Source: CAWGMT01 sp963823675 (GTDB lineage: Bacteria > Planctomycetota > Planctomycetia > Isosphaerales > Isosphaeraceae). From it: a stretch of 64,000 nt of DNA. The first letter of the stretch is position 1; each line of letters begins with the position of its first letter. The DNA is taken from contig CAWGMT010000019.1 in the NCBI GenBank assembly GCA_963823675.1, positions 1 to 64,000 of the forward strand, in the 5' to 3' direction. The position numbers were made by a program, and so were the translations under genes. The notes under the pieces are model-generated. The model was not told where the DNA came from and made no database searches. It was given only the letters and a program-made list of their open reading frames with translations. This document shows, in pieces, positions 9,524-18,613 of this stretch.

Positions 9524-10303
9524 TCAGTTTGTGCGGAGAATGAGGTGAAACTCGTCACGGTTGTGCAAGACTCGGAGATCTGAGTCTTTCCGGGCATAAT
9601 CCCGCATGGCGGCGTCGCGGAAGAACCCGGCCCGGGCCGCATTTTGAAGCGCAGAAATCGCTTGCCGGTAGTGAGCCTTGGCCACTTCGAAGCGGTCGCG
9701 CCCCAAGATGCTTGCGTAGCTGTTATGGCAGGCGGCGCGCAGGTCTGCCGAGGAGGGCGAGTCGTTCTGGACGCGTGCCAGCCGATCGGCCAGCGGAATC
9801 ACGCGCTCATAGACGGCAATGGCTTCGTCACGGCGCGCGGGCAGCGAAAGGGAGGCGCCGAGCTTCATCAGGCAATCGACCTCAAGTTCGGCTTCGGCCA
9901 GAAAGCGCCCGAGCTGGGCGGCCGACGCATGCTCCGCCCAGGCGACTGTCTTGATGGCTACGACGCGGTTGAGCTTGACGTCGCGCGCCTTGTAGAAGAC
10001 CCCCATTCCACCCCGTCCGATCGTGCTCTCCGTCTCGTAACCGGGGAAACACGGCAACGACGCGGCCGCTTCGCCAAGTTGTTGAACTCCGGTTTCCCTC
10101 AGCTTCAGGCCCGCATACAACTCTTTCTGTGTTTGGATCCGGCCTCGAAGCTTGGCCGGGAGCGCAGGGTCGCTCAAACCGAACGAAGTGGTCGGCCGAT
10201 CCTCGCCCCGCCGGTAGCTCTCGTCCCATTCCGCGAGCGCATCGAGCACGATGTCGGCATCGCCGCCCTCAGTGGGGCCGTCGTGATCTACAGAATGTTG
10301 CAT
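9524..10303 (-). CDS. Kinase-like protein lacking the catalytic core (internally deleted)
   Basis: 259 residues. The N-terminal part is that of a planctomycete Hanks kinase: PGYETESTIGRGGMGVFYKA (glycine loop) and VVAIKTV (ATP lysine), then the start of helix C (RFLAEAE). At about residue 142 it jumps in frame to a TPR-like tail (LEVDCLMKLGASLSLPARRD, then two helical repeats). HRD, DFG and APE motifs are all missing, so it cannot phosphorylate. An in-frame deletion of a larger kinase-TPR gene is the likely origin. It faces the convergent moaE gene, and its upstream side adjoins the repeat element carrying the group II intron. It may be a relic or a non-catalytic scaffold. Confidence 0.75.
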   Translation of the reverse strand: MQHSVDHDGPTEGGDADIVLDALAEWDESYRRGEDRPTTSFGLSDPALPAKLRGRIQTQKELYAGLKLRETGVQQLGEAAASLPCFPGYETESTIGRGGMGVFYKARDVKLNRVVAIKTVAWAEHASAAQLGRFLAEAELEVDCLMKLGASLSLPARRDEAIAVYERVIPLADRLARVQNDSPSSADLRAACHNSYASILGRDRFEVAKAHYRQAISALQNAARAGFFRDAAMRDYARKDSDLRVLHNRDEFHLILRTN

Positions 10304-10849
10304 TGGTTAGATTCTTCCGCAGAAGCATCTCCGGACGATGCCCGCATCTTCGGATCGCCGGACGGAGCCGGCTCCTAGTGCGCCTGTAACTGCATCGATT
10401 CTGCAAGGTGGGAGTCCTTGCCGGGATGCTCTGGCATCCCGTAACCAATGGTAACTGCGTCGCCGTGAGGCGGGGTGGAGAGCAACCGGAGGTGAACGTT
10501 CAGTCCGTAACACAAGTGAACTCGATTCGGCTATCCGTCGTGGCGAGCCTGCTGGGAAAAGGCGAAGCCCAAATGACGCACGGCCCCTAAAGGGCGGCCA
10601 CAGCCTGTGGTCCGGTAAGTCCGACTGAGAAAAACCCCAGAGACCAGTCGGGACGACGGGGGGTGGTTGGAGACGGAATGAACGGAAGTTTCGATGACAA
10701 AACGCAGGGAGACCTGGGTGGCGCCAAAGCAGGTGTTCATACTCCACGGGGAGTCGAAGAGCCAGCCACCCAGGAGTCACAGCACCCATAGTAGCGTAGA
10801 AGCCGGGTAACTCCGGGGGAGCCAAGGGGTGCAGGAAGGTGGAAACGCA

Positions 10850-12181
10850 ATGACCCAACCGATGGAAAACCAACCGGAGGCAGTATCCGAAAGGATTAAA
10901 CGCGTCGGAGAGCTCCTGCGTCCTTGGACGTGGACCGAACCAACGGTTTGGACAGAGCGGATGTTGACAGCCCTCATACAGGGGGTCAAAGGAGGCAAAT
11001 GGTTTAGCTTGATTGACAAGATCCACCCCGAGCGAACTCTGCGAGCGGCGTTCGGTCAAGTTGCCGCCAACAAAGGGTCCGCAGGGGTTGATCACGTCAC
11101 GACCACGATGTTTGGAGATCGCCTGGACGAGGAAGTGAGGAAACTCAGCGAACAACTGCGGAACGGAAGCTACCGTCCGCAGGCAATCCGCCGACACTAC
11201 ATCCCCAAGCCGGGGAGTCAGGAGAAGCGGCCGCTGGGGATTCCGACGGTCCGAGACCGGGTGGTCCAAACGGCACTTCGGATGGTACTGGAACCGATTT
11301 TCGAGCGGGACTTCGCCGAACACAGCTACGGATTTCGCCCCGGACGGGGATGCAAAGACGCGCTGCGTCGAGTAGACGGACTGCTCAAGACCGGGTACAC
11401 CTACATCGTCGATGCCGACCTGAAGAGCTATTTCGACACGATTCCCCACGATCGCCTGATGACCCTGGTGGGCCAGAAGGTATCGGACGGACGGGTACTG
11501 AACCTGATCGAGGCGTTCCTCAAGCAAGGCGTCCTGGACGGCTTGCGTGAATGGACTCCCGAGATGGGCAGTCCCCAGGGTGCTGTTGTCAGCCCGCTGC
11601 TCAGTAATATCTATCTGAACCCTCTGGACCACAAGATGGCCCAAGAGGGATTCGAGATGGTGCGGTACGCGGATGACTTCGTGATCCTGTGTCGCAGCCC
11701 GGAAGACGCGATGCGAGCCTTGGCGGTGGTGCAAGAATGGACGGCGGAAGCCGGGCTCATGCTGCATCCGACCAAGACGCGGATCGTCAACGCAACGACC
11801 GACTCCTTCGAGTTCTTGGGCTATCGGTTCCGCAAAGGCAAACGCTTTCCGCGCACCAAAAGCATCCAGAAGCTCAAGGATACGATCCGAGCCAAGACGA
11901 AGCGGAACAACGGGCAATGCCTTCCGGCGATCATCGGGTCGTTGAACCCGACGCTGCGGGGCTGGTTTGAATACTTCAAACACAGCTATAAAACGACGTT
12001 CCCAGAACTGGACGGCTGGATCCGGGGTAGGCTGAGAAGCATACTCCGGAAACGCCAGAAGAAACGGGGGCGTGGTCGTGGCTCGGATCATCAGCGCTGG
12101 CCAAATGCGTACTTTGCTGACCTGGGACTGTACAGCTTGAAAGCAGCCCATCGGTTGGCGTGTCAATCCTCTTCGAGGTAA
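10850..12181 (+). CDS. ltrA: Group II intron reverse transcriptase/maturase
   Basis: About 443 residues. The ATG at 10850 has AGGAAGGTGG upstream; an in-frame GTG at 10829 is less likely. Reverse transcriptase blocks are complete: KGSAGVDH, IPTVRDRVVQTALRMVLEPI, HSYGFRPGRGCKDAL, YIVDADLKSYFDTI (about residue 184), GSPQGAVVSPLLSNIYL, and the catalytic YADD near 271. The maturase (X) domain follows (FLGYRF to LRGWFEYFKHS). The protein ends after a short basic stretch with no HNH endonuclease domain, so retrohoming would use a nick supplied from elsewhere, for example replication forks. It lies in intron domain IV, 16 bases before domain V. Confidence 0.95.
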   Translation: MTQPMENQPEAVSERIKRVGELLRPWTWTEPTVWTERMLTALIQGVKGGKWFSLIDKIHPERTLRAAFGQVAANKGSAGVDHVTTTMFGDRLDEEVRKLSEQLRNGSYRPQAIRRHYIPKPGSQEKRPLGIPTVRDRVVQTALRMVLEPIFERDFAEHSYGFRPGRGCKDALRRVDGLLKTGYTYIVDADLKSYFDTIPHDRLMTLVGQKVSDGRVLNLIEAFLKQGVLDGLREWTPEMGSPQGAVVSPLLSNIYLNPLDHKMAQEGFEMVRYADDFVILCRSPEDAMRALAVVQEWTAEAGLMLHPTKTRIVNATTDSFEFLGYRFRKGKRFPRTKSIQKLKDTIRAKTKRNNGQCLPAIIGSLNPTLRGWFEYFKHSYKTTFPELDGWIRGRLRSILRKRQKKRGRGRGSDHQRWPNAYFADLGLYSLKAAHRLACQSSSR

Positions 12182-12196
12182 ATACCACTGACTGGA

Positions 12197-12230
12197 GAGC
12201 CGTATGCGGGAGATCCGCCTGTACGGTTCG
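12197..12230 (+). ncRNA. Group II intron catalytic domain V
   Basis: A 34-base hairpin starting GAGCCGTATGCGG and ending CGTACGGTTC-like (GTACGGTTCG), with the catalytic AGC triad near its base and a GAGA-type tetraloop. It is the most conserved part of the ribozyme and supports an intact intron. Confidence 0.9.
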
Positions 12231-12273
12231 GAGGGAGGGGGGACCGAAACCAATCGGTCCCTCCTACCCCTAT

Positions 12274-12466
12274 CAAAACCACGTGCCGATGCGCCGGGGC
12301 GTTGTAGGAGGGGGCTCTGTCCCCCGATCTCTTCGTGGCGGCTACGCCGCGATGGATTAGTTCGCCGGACGGAGCCGGCTTTTACAAAACCACGTGCCGA
12401 TGTGCCAGGGCGTTGTAGGAGGGGGCCCTGTCCCCCGATCTCTTGGTGGGGGCCACGCGGTTTGGG
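12274..12466. repeat. Tandem 111-bp hairpin element that hosts the intron
   Basis: Two units start at 12274 and 12385 with CAAAACCACGTGCCGATG. Both contain GGCGTTGTAGGAGGGGGC and a hairpin of GGGGG and CCCCC. Between them is TTCGCCGGACGGAGCCGGCT, which also occurs just left of the intron at about 10356-10375. The second unit runs up to the stop codon of the kinase gene at 12467. These look like intergenic repeat units that double as transcription-termination hairpins. Confidence 0.8.
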
Positions 12467-15400
12467 TTAGTGCCCTGCGAATGGGTCCACCGGAAACTGG
12501 AGATCCAGCAGCATGTTCTCGAAATCCGCGCGTCCCAGGATCGCGTGGAAATCAGGATCGGCGCGCAGCTCGGCAGCCGTGTGATAGCCGGCCGCAAGCG
12601 GCTTTCGCAGGCATTCGACGGCCCGTTTCGCTTCGGTCTCGGCTGCTAACGCCGAGATCCCCGATCCCGGTACTCCAGCCACTGCCGCGATCAGGGCGTG
12701 ATTACCGGCGAGGGCGTATCGCGACTCGTTCGTCGAGATTGTGAGCCGTTCCCAGATCGCGCTCGACGTGCGCAGGTCAGCGACGCCGGTTGCGGTCTCG
12801 CCTCGTCTTAAGTTTGCGCGTCCCTGGCCCGATAGGCTGAAGGCCAGACCCTGCTGGTAAGGCTGCGCGCTCGGATGGGCCTTGACCAGGGCCTCCAGCA
12901 ACTTTCGCGCTTGGGAGAAAGCCTCGAGGGCCGGGCTGACCCTTCCCAGACCAAGCTCGGCGTCGCCGATGTTGTTGATCGTCGAAGCCAGGTCTCGCTG
13001 CAATTTGACGGCGCTCGGGTCGGCGGCCGTGAGCTTTTCAAGGATGCGCCGCGAAGCTGAATAAGCCTCGAGCGACTTCTGTCGATCGCCTGCCTTCGCA
13101 TACGCGATGCCGATGTTTCCCAGATCTCCAGCCAAGAAATTCTGGTACATCGTCACGTTGGGGTTTTTCTCGACTAGCTTGCGCTGGAGCACATGTGCCC
13201 GTCCGAGGGCGTCCAGGGCCGATTGGGGACGCCCGAGCTCCAGGTGAACCAATCCGATCAGCGAACTGCATTCGGACAGGACGCGAAGATAGTGAGGGTC
13301 CTCGGGCTCTCCGGCCACGACGCGCTCTTGAATCTCCCGCGCGTGCTCGAGGTAAAGCAGAGCGTCCGCCGGCTTGCCCATGTGGGCAATCAGGTTGTAC
13401 CCGGTACTGAGATCCGTATTGACCAGGTCCACCTTCAATTGGAGGTCGCCCGGGAACTCGTTGACGAGCTTCTGCTGGATCGTGCGGGCGTTGGTGTCTG
13501 CCGCGATCGCCAGATCGGGTCGAGATGCATCGATCTCGACCGAAGCCAGATTCCAGTAGCAACGCGCGAGAACGGCTTGCGCGCGCTTCGAATCCAGGTC
13601 GTTCGGCAGTCGGCCGGCGAGCTTGAGCGACTCTTCGAAGGCGGCACGGGCCGGCCCCAATTCGCCAATTCTCTGATGAGCCCGGCCGGTGTCAAGCATC
13701 CCGCGCACGAGATCGAGCTTTTCAGAGCTGGGTGAATCGGGCTCGGCGGCGAGCGTCTGGCGCAGTTCGAGAGATTGGCGGTAAAGTGCAAGCGCGCGCT
13801 CTTGTGAACCGATCTCCTGCATCAGCTCCGCGAGCTCCGCGTATGCCTCCGATAGCGCGGATCGCGAGTTCCGGTCGGCCTGGTTCCGGAGCAAGGCTTC
13901 CAGCTTGCCATAAAAATCGGCCGCGCCATGAAGCAGCTTCTTGCGCAGCCCTTCGAAGGCTTTCTCCTTGAGTAAGACGTCCTCGCTCACGCCGGTGTGG
14001 AAAGTCTTGATCGCAGTGAGTGCGAGCGCAAACCGCTCTCGCTCCCGCTCGTTGGACGCGGCGAGCTTCTGGTTGGCCGTTTGAAGGCTGGCGTTCGCAT
14101 CCCGCTCGCGCTGGTTGGACGCAGAGAGCTGGGAATTTGCCGAGTGCAGGGCGGCGTTAGCACGCGATTGCACGACCACGACGGCGACCAGGCCCACCAG
14201 GCTGGCGAGTAGAGCGGCCGCCGCGGCCATCACCGAGGCCCGGCGCCGGCGCATCCAGCGTCGGGCGCGCTCGTCAAGGCGCTCGCGCCGCGCGCTCGTC
14301 GGTTCGTCCGCCATCCACCGCTCGATGTCATCAGCCAGCGTGCGTGCGGTGCTATATCGCTCTTTCGGGTCCCTGGCCATCGCTTTGAGCACGACCGCCT
14401 CGAGCGTCGGGGGGATCGAGCGATCGACGCGGCACGGCGGCACGAAATCGCCGTTCTGAGCTCTTGCCAGAACCTCGCGCACGTTGCCGCCCATAAACGG
14501 CGGCGTGCCCGTCAAGAGACAGTAAAGCGTGGCGCCCAGGCTGTAAACGTCGCTGGCAGGGCCAAGGCGGTCGAGCTGGCCCGATGCCTGCTCGGGACTC
14601 ATGAACGAGGGAGTGCCGAGCGCCGAGCCTTCGATCGTCTCGGCCGACCCGCTGCCGGAGGAGGGCAAGATCACGCACTCGCCGCGCGCCAGTGTGGGGT
14701 CGGATCGCCCCACCGCCTTCGCCAGGCCCCAATCAACGACGAGGGTTTCGCCGTGGTGTCCGACGATGATGTTCGCGGGCTTCAAATCGCGATGGAGCAC
14801 GCCGCGACTGTGGGCATAGTCAATGGCGTTGCAGACGTCGATGAACCGCCGCAACAACTGGCGAAAGGCGAGCGGGGACGCGTTAACGCCCCGAGTTTTC
14901 GCCGAGCGAGTCTCCGATCGACTCTTCGAACGACTCCCGGCGCTCACGCGACCGGGCTCGCCGTGGAACTCACTCCCGGCGCTCGCGCGACCGGGCTCGC
15001 CGTGGAACTCACTCCCGGCGCTCACGCGACCGGGCTCGCCGTGGAACTCACTCCCGGCGCTCACGCGACCGGGCTCGCCGTGGAACTCACTCCCGGCGCT
15101 CACGCGACCGGGCTCGCCGTGGAATTGACTCTCGGTGCTGACGCGACCGGGGTCGACGTGGAACTGACTCCCGGCGCTCACGCGACCGGGCTCGCCGTGG
15201 AACTTCGCAATGGCCTCCTGGAGGCTATCGCCCTTGATGAACCGCATCACGTAGTAGGGGCGGCCGATGACATCGGCACCGAGGCTGTAGACCGGCACGA
15301 TGCCGGGGTGCTCGAGCGCGCCTGTGACCTCGGCCTCGAATACGAACCGCGCGCGGCTCGCCGGCTCGTCGGCATGGCGCTCCTGGATCTGCTTGAGCGC

Positions 15401-15970
15401 GACCTCGCGCTTGAGCTCCCGGTCGAGCGCGACATGCACCGCGCCCAAGCCGCCGCGAGCATGCGGCCGAAGGACCGTGAACCGAGGTGGAGCAGCCGTA
15501 CCCTCGCGCGGCGCGAACCTGAGCACATCACCTGGCACCTCGGCTGGAGTCAGCCAGACGGTCCCGCCGTCCGGGCCTTCGGGCGCGCTTTCGCGACACC
15601 CGGCGGACGCCCCCTCGCCGGCCGTCATTTCGGTACGTCCTCCGGCGCCGGCGGGGCTTGGCAAGAGCGTACTCAGGGCATCGCCAACGCCCGCGGCAAC
15701 TCGCGCCGCCACTCTCTCGAGGCTGCGGTCGAGACCACCATGTTTCTGGACATGATGCACCACGACCGAGTCGATCACCCCGCACGCGTCGGCAGCGAGC
15801 GCAGCCTGCGTCAGCAAGATGTCCCGGAGCGAGCTTTGGTTCTCCGGCTTCCACTGCTCTATTGCCGCCAGGAGATCGTCCTTTTCGATCAGTCCTGTCT
15901 GGAGCCCGTGCAGGGCAAACAGCAAGTCACGCGCTCGCGCCGCATCTTGGCTCATGTTCGGGGTTCCCAT
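12467..15970 (-). CDS. Membrane Ser/Thr kinase with TPR tail and a repeat-expanded kinase domain
   Basis: 1167 residues; an inner ATG at 15955 (MSQDAARARDLLFALHGLQ) is an equally good start. The kinase lobe begins near residue 155 with RPHARGGLGAVHVALD and the ATP lysine in EVALKQI. After IKGDSLQEAIAK the domain is interrupted by seven 13-residue repeats (residues about 255-345), then resumes with the catalytic loop HRDLKPANI (about 393), VVDWGLAK (DWG in place of DFG) and MSPEQASG. A membrane helix lies near 573-603, followed by a coiled segment and TPR repeats to the end. It is probably an active receptor-like kinase. Nothing in the sequence identifies its signal; the next genes are the intron and, on the other side, moaA divergently. 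Confidence 0.92.
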   Translation of the reverse strand: MGTPNMSQDAARARDLLFALHGLQTGLIEKDDLLAAIEQWKPENQSSLRDILLTQAALAADACGVIDSVVVHHVQKHGGLDRSLERVAARVAAGVGDALSTLLPSPAGAGGRTEMTAGEGASAGCRESAPEGPDGGTVWLTPAEVPGDVLRFAPREGTAAPPRFTVLRPHARGGLGAVHVALDRELKREVALKQIQERHADEPASRARFVFEAEVTGALEHPGIVPVYSLGADVIGRPYYVMRFIKGDSLQEAIAKFHGEPGRVSAGSQFHVDPGRVSTESQFHGEPGRVSAGSEFHGEPGRVSAGSEFHGEPGRVSAGSEFHGEPGRASAGSEFHGEPGRVSAGSRSKSRSETRSAKTRGVNASPLAFRQLLRRFIDVCNAIDYAHSRGVLHRDLKPANIIVGHHGETLVVDWGLAKAVGRSDPTLARGECVILPSSGSGSAETIEGSALGTPSFMSPEQASGQLDRLGPASDVYSLGATLYCLLTGTPPFMGGNVREVLARAQNGDFVPPCRVDRSIPPTLEAVVLKAMARDPKERYSTARTLADDIERWMADEPTSARRERLDERARRWMRRRRASVMAAAAALLASLVGLVAVVVVQSRANAALHSANSQLSASNQRERDANASLQTANQKLAASNERERERFALALTAIKTFHTGVSEDVLLKEKAFEGLRKKLLHGAADFYGKLEALLRNQADRNSRSALSEAYAELAELMQEIGSQERALALYRQSLELRQTLAAEPDSPSSEKLDLVRGMLDTGRAHQRIGELGPARAAFEESLKLAGRLPNDLDSKRAQAVLARCYWNLASVEIDASRPDLAIAADTNARTIQQKLVNEFPGDLQLKVDLVNTDLSTGYNLIAHMGKPADALLYLEHAREIQERVVAGEPEDPHYLRVLSECSSLIGLVHLELGRPQSALDALGRAHVLQRKLVEKNPNVTMYQNFLAGDLGNIGIAYAKAGDRQKSLEAYSASRRILEKLTAADPSAVKLQRDLASTINNIGDAELGLGRVSPALEAFSQARKLLEALVKAHPSAQPYQQGLAFSLSGQGRANLRRGETATGVADLRTSSAIWERLTISTNESRYALAGNHALIAAVAGVPGSGISALAAETEAKRAVECLRKPLAAGYHTAAELRADPDFHAILGRADFENMLLDLQFPVDPFAGH
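14935..15207 (-). repeat. Seven 39-bp tandem repeats inside the kinase gene
   Basis: A 39-base unit is repeated head to tail and encodes variants of FHGEPGRVSAGSE. Four copies are almost identical; the copy second from the upstream end has diverged (FHVDPGRVSTESQ). The unit length is a multiple of three, so copy number can change without breaking the kinase. The array falls in the loop between the N-lobe hinge and helix E. Confidence 0.93.
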
Positions 15971-16216
15971 TTCACTGGTCAGTGGTCTTCACGGATTGTC
16001 AGTGACTCGCTCTGGCAGCCGATCTCCATGCATTATAGGTCGCACACATTCGAGTTTTGAAGCGCGGCCGGCCCATTGCCACCTGCAGAGTGGTTTATAA
16101 ATTGCAAATGCACCGCGGCCGATGCGGGCTCGACCAGGCGCAGCCGCACCAGCACGTGACGCGAAGGGGTATGCGAGCGTATAATCGCTCGTGAGGCAAA
16201 GAAAGCAACGAAACCC

Positions 16217-17230
16217 GTGGCCATTTTGATGAGCGCACAACACTCGCGGCTGTTGGATTCCTACGGACGCCCGCACAACAACCTGCGGATCAGCGTCACC
16301 GATCGCTGCAATATCCGCTGCGTCTACTGCATGCCGGAGCAGGTCACGTTCCTGCCGCGCGCCGAGCTCTTGAGCTTCGAGGAGATCGAGCGGTTCGTCC
16401 GGATCGCGCTTGCGCTGGGGATCGACAAGGTCCGCTTGACCGGGGGCGAGCCGCTGGTCCGGCGCGACCTGCCCCGGCTCGTCGAGAAGCTGGCGGCGAT
16501 CCCGGGGCTGCGCGATATCGGACTGACAACCAACGGGATCCTGCTGGCCCCGGTCGCGCGGACGCTCCACGACGCCGGACTGAAGCGGATCAATGTCAGC
16601 CTTGACACGCTCGACGCCGCCAGGTTCCAGCAACTGACGCGGCGCCCGGGTGTGGAAGAGGTGATCGCGGGAATCATCGCCGCCAAGGAGGCCGGCTTCG
16701 ACCCGGTCAAGGTCAACGCCGTCGCCATCCGCGGCAGCACTGAAGACGACGTCGTGCCCCTGGGGCAATTTGCCCGCCATCACGGGCTCGAGCTGCGATT
16801 CATCGAATACATGCCGCTCGACGCCGGCCACCAGTGGGAGCGGGCGAAGGTGCTGTTTGCCGCCGACATCATTGAGATTCTCGAGAAAGGCATCGGCCGG
16901 CTCGTCCCCGCTCCTGATCAAGATCCTGAAGCGCCCGCGCTCGATTATGACTATGCAGACGGCGGCGGCCGCGTCGGCTTTATCGCGTCGGTGAGCCGGC
17001 CGTTTTGCCTGAGTTGCAATCGCATCCGCCTCACTTCCGACGGCAAGCTGCGCAACTGCCTCTTCGCGCTTGAGGAAACCGATATCCGCGGCCTGCTGCG
17101 GGGCGGCGCCGACGACGCGCAAATCGCCCAGGCCGTGCGAGACTGCGTCGCGTCCAAGTGGGAAGGGCACGAGATCAATACGGCCCGGTTCATCCAGCCC
17201 GATCGACTGATGCACGCGATCGGGGGGTGA
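16217..17230 (+). CDS. moaA: GTP 3',8-cyclase MoaA
   Basis: Radical-SAM enzyme for the first step of molybdenum cofactor synthesis. With MoaC, which is not in this window, it turns GTP into cyclic pyranopterin monophosphate. 337 residues, as expected. The radical-SAM cluster is CNIRCVYCMP, preceded by LRISVTDR; GGEPLVRRDL binds SAM. The second cluster is CLSCNRIRLTSDGKLRNC. The C-terminus is the conserved Gly-Gly. The start is GTG 16217 (MAILMSAQHS) or ATG 16229; the latter fits the family equally well. It is read divergently from the kinase and convergently with the MenC-like gene, whose 3' end it overlaps by 41 bases. Confidence 0.96.
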   Translation: MAILMSAQHSRLLDSYGRPHNNLRISVTDRCNIRCVYCMPEQVTFLPRAELLSFEEIERFVRIALALGIDKVRLTGGEPLVRRDLPRLVEKLAAIPGLRDIGLTTNGILLAPVARTLHDAGLKRINVSLDTLDAARFQQLTRRPGVEEVIAGIIAAKEAGFDPVKVNAVAIRGSTEDDVVPLGQFARHHGLELRFIEYMPLDAGHQWERAKVLFAADIIEILEKGIGRLVPAPDQDPEAPALDYDYADGGGRVGFIASVSRPFCLSCNRIRLTSDGKLRNCLFALEETDIRGLLRGGADDAQIAQAVRDCVASKWEGHEINTARFIQPDRLMHAIGG

Positions 17231-18357
17231 ATTCCGCTTTCCTTACTTGATAACGATGAACCTTCGCGACATCCACCAGGTAGCCCAGGCCCGGACGATC
17301 CGGAACGTGGATGACCCCGGGTGATGCGTGTTCAACGAGTGGGACAGTATAGTCATCGACGAACCAGCGCGCGCTTGGCGCCAGATCGCTGGGATACTTG
17401 CAATTGGCCAGGGTCCCTAACTGGATGCCGTGGGCCTGGCCGATCCCCAATTCGGGCATCGATCCGACCCAGCAGTCGACTCCGTGCTGCCAGCAGACGT
17501 CATGGATCGCCTGGGCGGGGCCGAAGCCGCCGACGCGCTGGAGCTTGAGATTGACGATACGGCCGGCGCCGCGCTCGATGGCGGCGATAGTCCGCTCCAG
17601 GCTCTCCGCGGTTTCATCCAGACAGACCGGGGTCTCGATCGTGCGTTGCAGAGCGGCCGAGCCTTCGAGGTCGGCGGCGGCCATTGGCTGCTCGATCATC
17701 AGCAGGTCGTAGCGGTCGAGCTCGCGCAGGGAGTCGAGATCGGCCGTTGTATAAGACCCGTTGGCGTCGACCATGAGCGGCACGTCCCCGAAGTGCTGCC
17801 GGACCGCGCGCACCAGCTCGACGTCATCTCCGGGCCGAATCTTGAGCTTGACGCGGCGATAGCCAGCTTCGAGGTGGCTCTCCACGGTCCTGATGAGCTC
17901 GACGATGCTGGGATAGATCCCGACCGCCAGCCCTGACTCGACTCCCAGCGTGATGCGCAGCGTCGGAAGCACCCAGAAGCTCCGCAATCGTGGCGTGATG
18001 GGCCTGGCCCAGCAAGTCCCAGAGCGCCGTCTCGACCCCCGCCACGGCGAACCGGCTTGCCCGCCAGGTCGAGGTGAGCTGATTGATGTCCTCCGTGGTG
18101 GCAAAGGATTGACCCAGGAGGGCCGGCGCAAGACATGTCGCCAGATCGTGCCAGCATCCTTCGGGCGTGTCGGGCGAATACCCGAACCCGACGGCCATCG
18201 GTGAGCTCTCGCCCAGGCCGATCGCCGATTGAGTCTCGACTGCCACCAGGATTGCGTCCTTGATCGTCACCTCGCCCACCGAGATCCGGAATGGCTCCTT
18301 GAAAGGAATCTGAAGGTGTGTCAGGACGACCCGTTCGACCGGACCAGTGGTCGTCAT
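17190..18357 (-). CDS. Enolase-superfamily o-succinylbenzoate synthase / N-succinylamino-acid racemase (one frame break)
   Basis: MLE-subgroup enolase-superfamily enzyme. It starts MTTTGPVERVVLTHLQIPFK and shows GFGYSPDTPEGCW, then after a frame break at about 17965 the barrel motifs RRVKLKIRPG (KxK), MVDANGSY, LMIEQPMAA, CLDETAES and IVNLKLQRVGG with the second catalytic lysine. This set fits MenC-type o-succinylbenzoate synthase (menaquinone pathway) or the closely related racemases; sequence alone cannot separate them, and no other men genes are nearby. Restoring two bases between ELLGASDA and RITLGVESG gives one protein of about 388 residues. The C-terminus overlaps the end of moaA on the other strand. 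Confidence 0.85.
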
Positions 18358-18613
18358 CGCTATGGTCCCCCGGTTTAGATTTCGGGATCGACCTCGTCCC
18401 TGGTCGCCAAGAAACGCGGCCGCCCGGATCGTGGCGACCCGATGGACATACCGCGATTCGCGGGATTTTGAGCCCCGCATCTCATTTCAGCCTAACACAC
18501 AAATCCTGAAATTGCATTAGGTTGGAACTGAAAAGGGTTGCCATGCCAAGCTCGTTTCGCTAAAGTGTGCGGACTTCGAGGTCGAGAGTCTTGCGGGCAT
18601 TTCAGGACTGATC

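Larger units (their letters stand above)
10378..12273 (+). mobile_element. Complete group II intron (1896 bp)
   Basis: The 5' end is GTGCGCC at 10378 and the 3' end is CCCCTAT at 12273. Both boundaries are fixed by comparison with an uninterrupted copy of the target at 12363-12400: exon ...CGGAGCCGGCTCCTA joins CAAAACCACGTGCCGATG. Inside are structured domains I-IV with the maturase gene, a canonical domain V at 12197-12230, and a domain VI stem (GGGACCGA/TCGGTCCC) before the 3' end. The intron sits just after a GC-rich palindrome, in antisense orientation to both neighbouring kinase genes. It appears intact and potentially mobile. Confidence 0.93.

Noticed and set aside
10850..12181. Retron or DGR reverse transcriptase
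   Set aside because: Full maturase X domain, location in intron domain IV and a canonical domain V directly downstream identify a group II intron.
14935..15207. CRISPR array, because of seven regular repeats
   Set aside because: The units are contiguous without unique spacers, and they are in frame inside a kinase gene.
14753..16060. 435-codon plus-strand frame opposite the kinase gene
   Set aside because: It is the antisense shadow of a GC-rich gene; the repeat array is open in several frames because its unit is a multiple of three. No family match.
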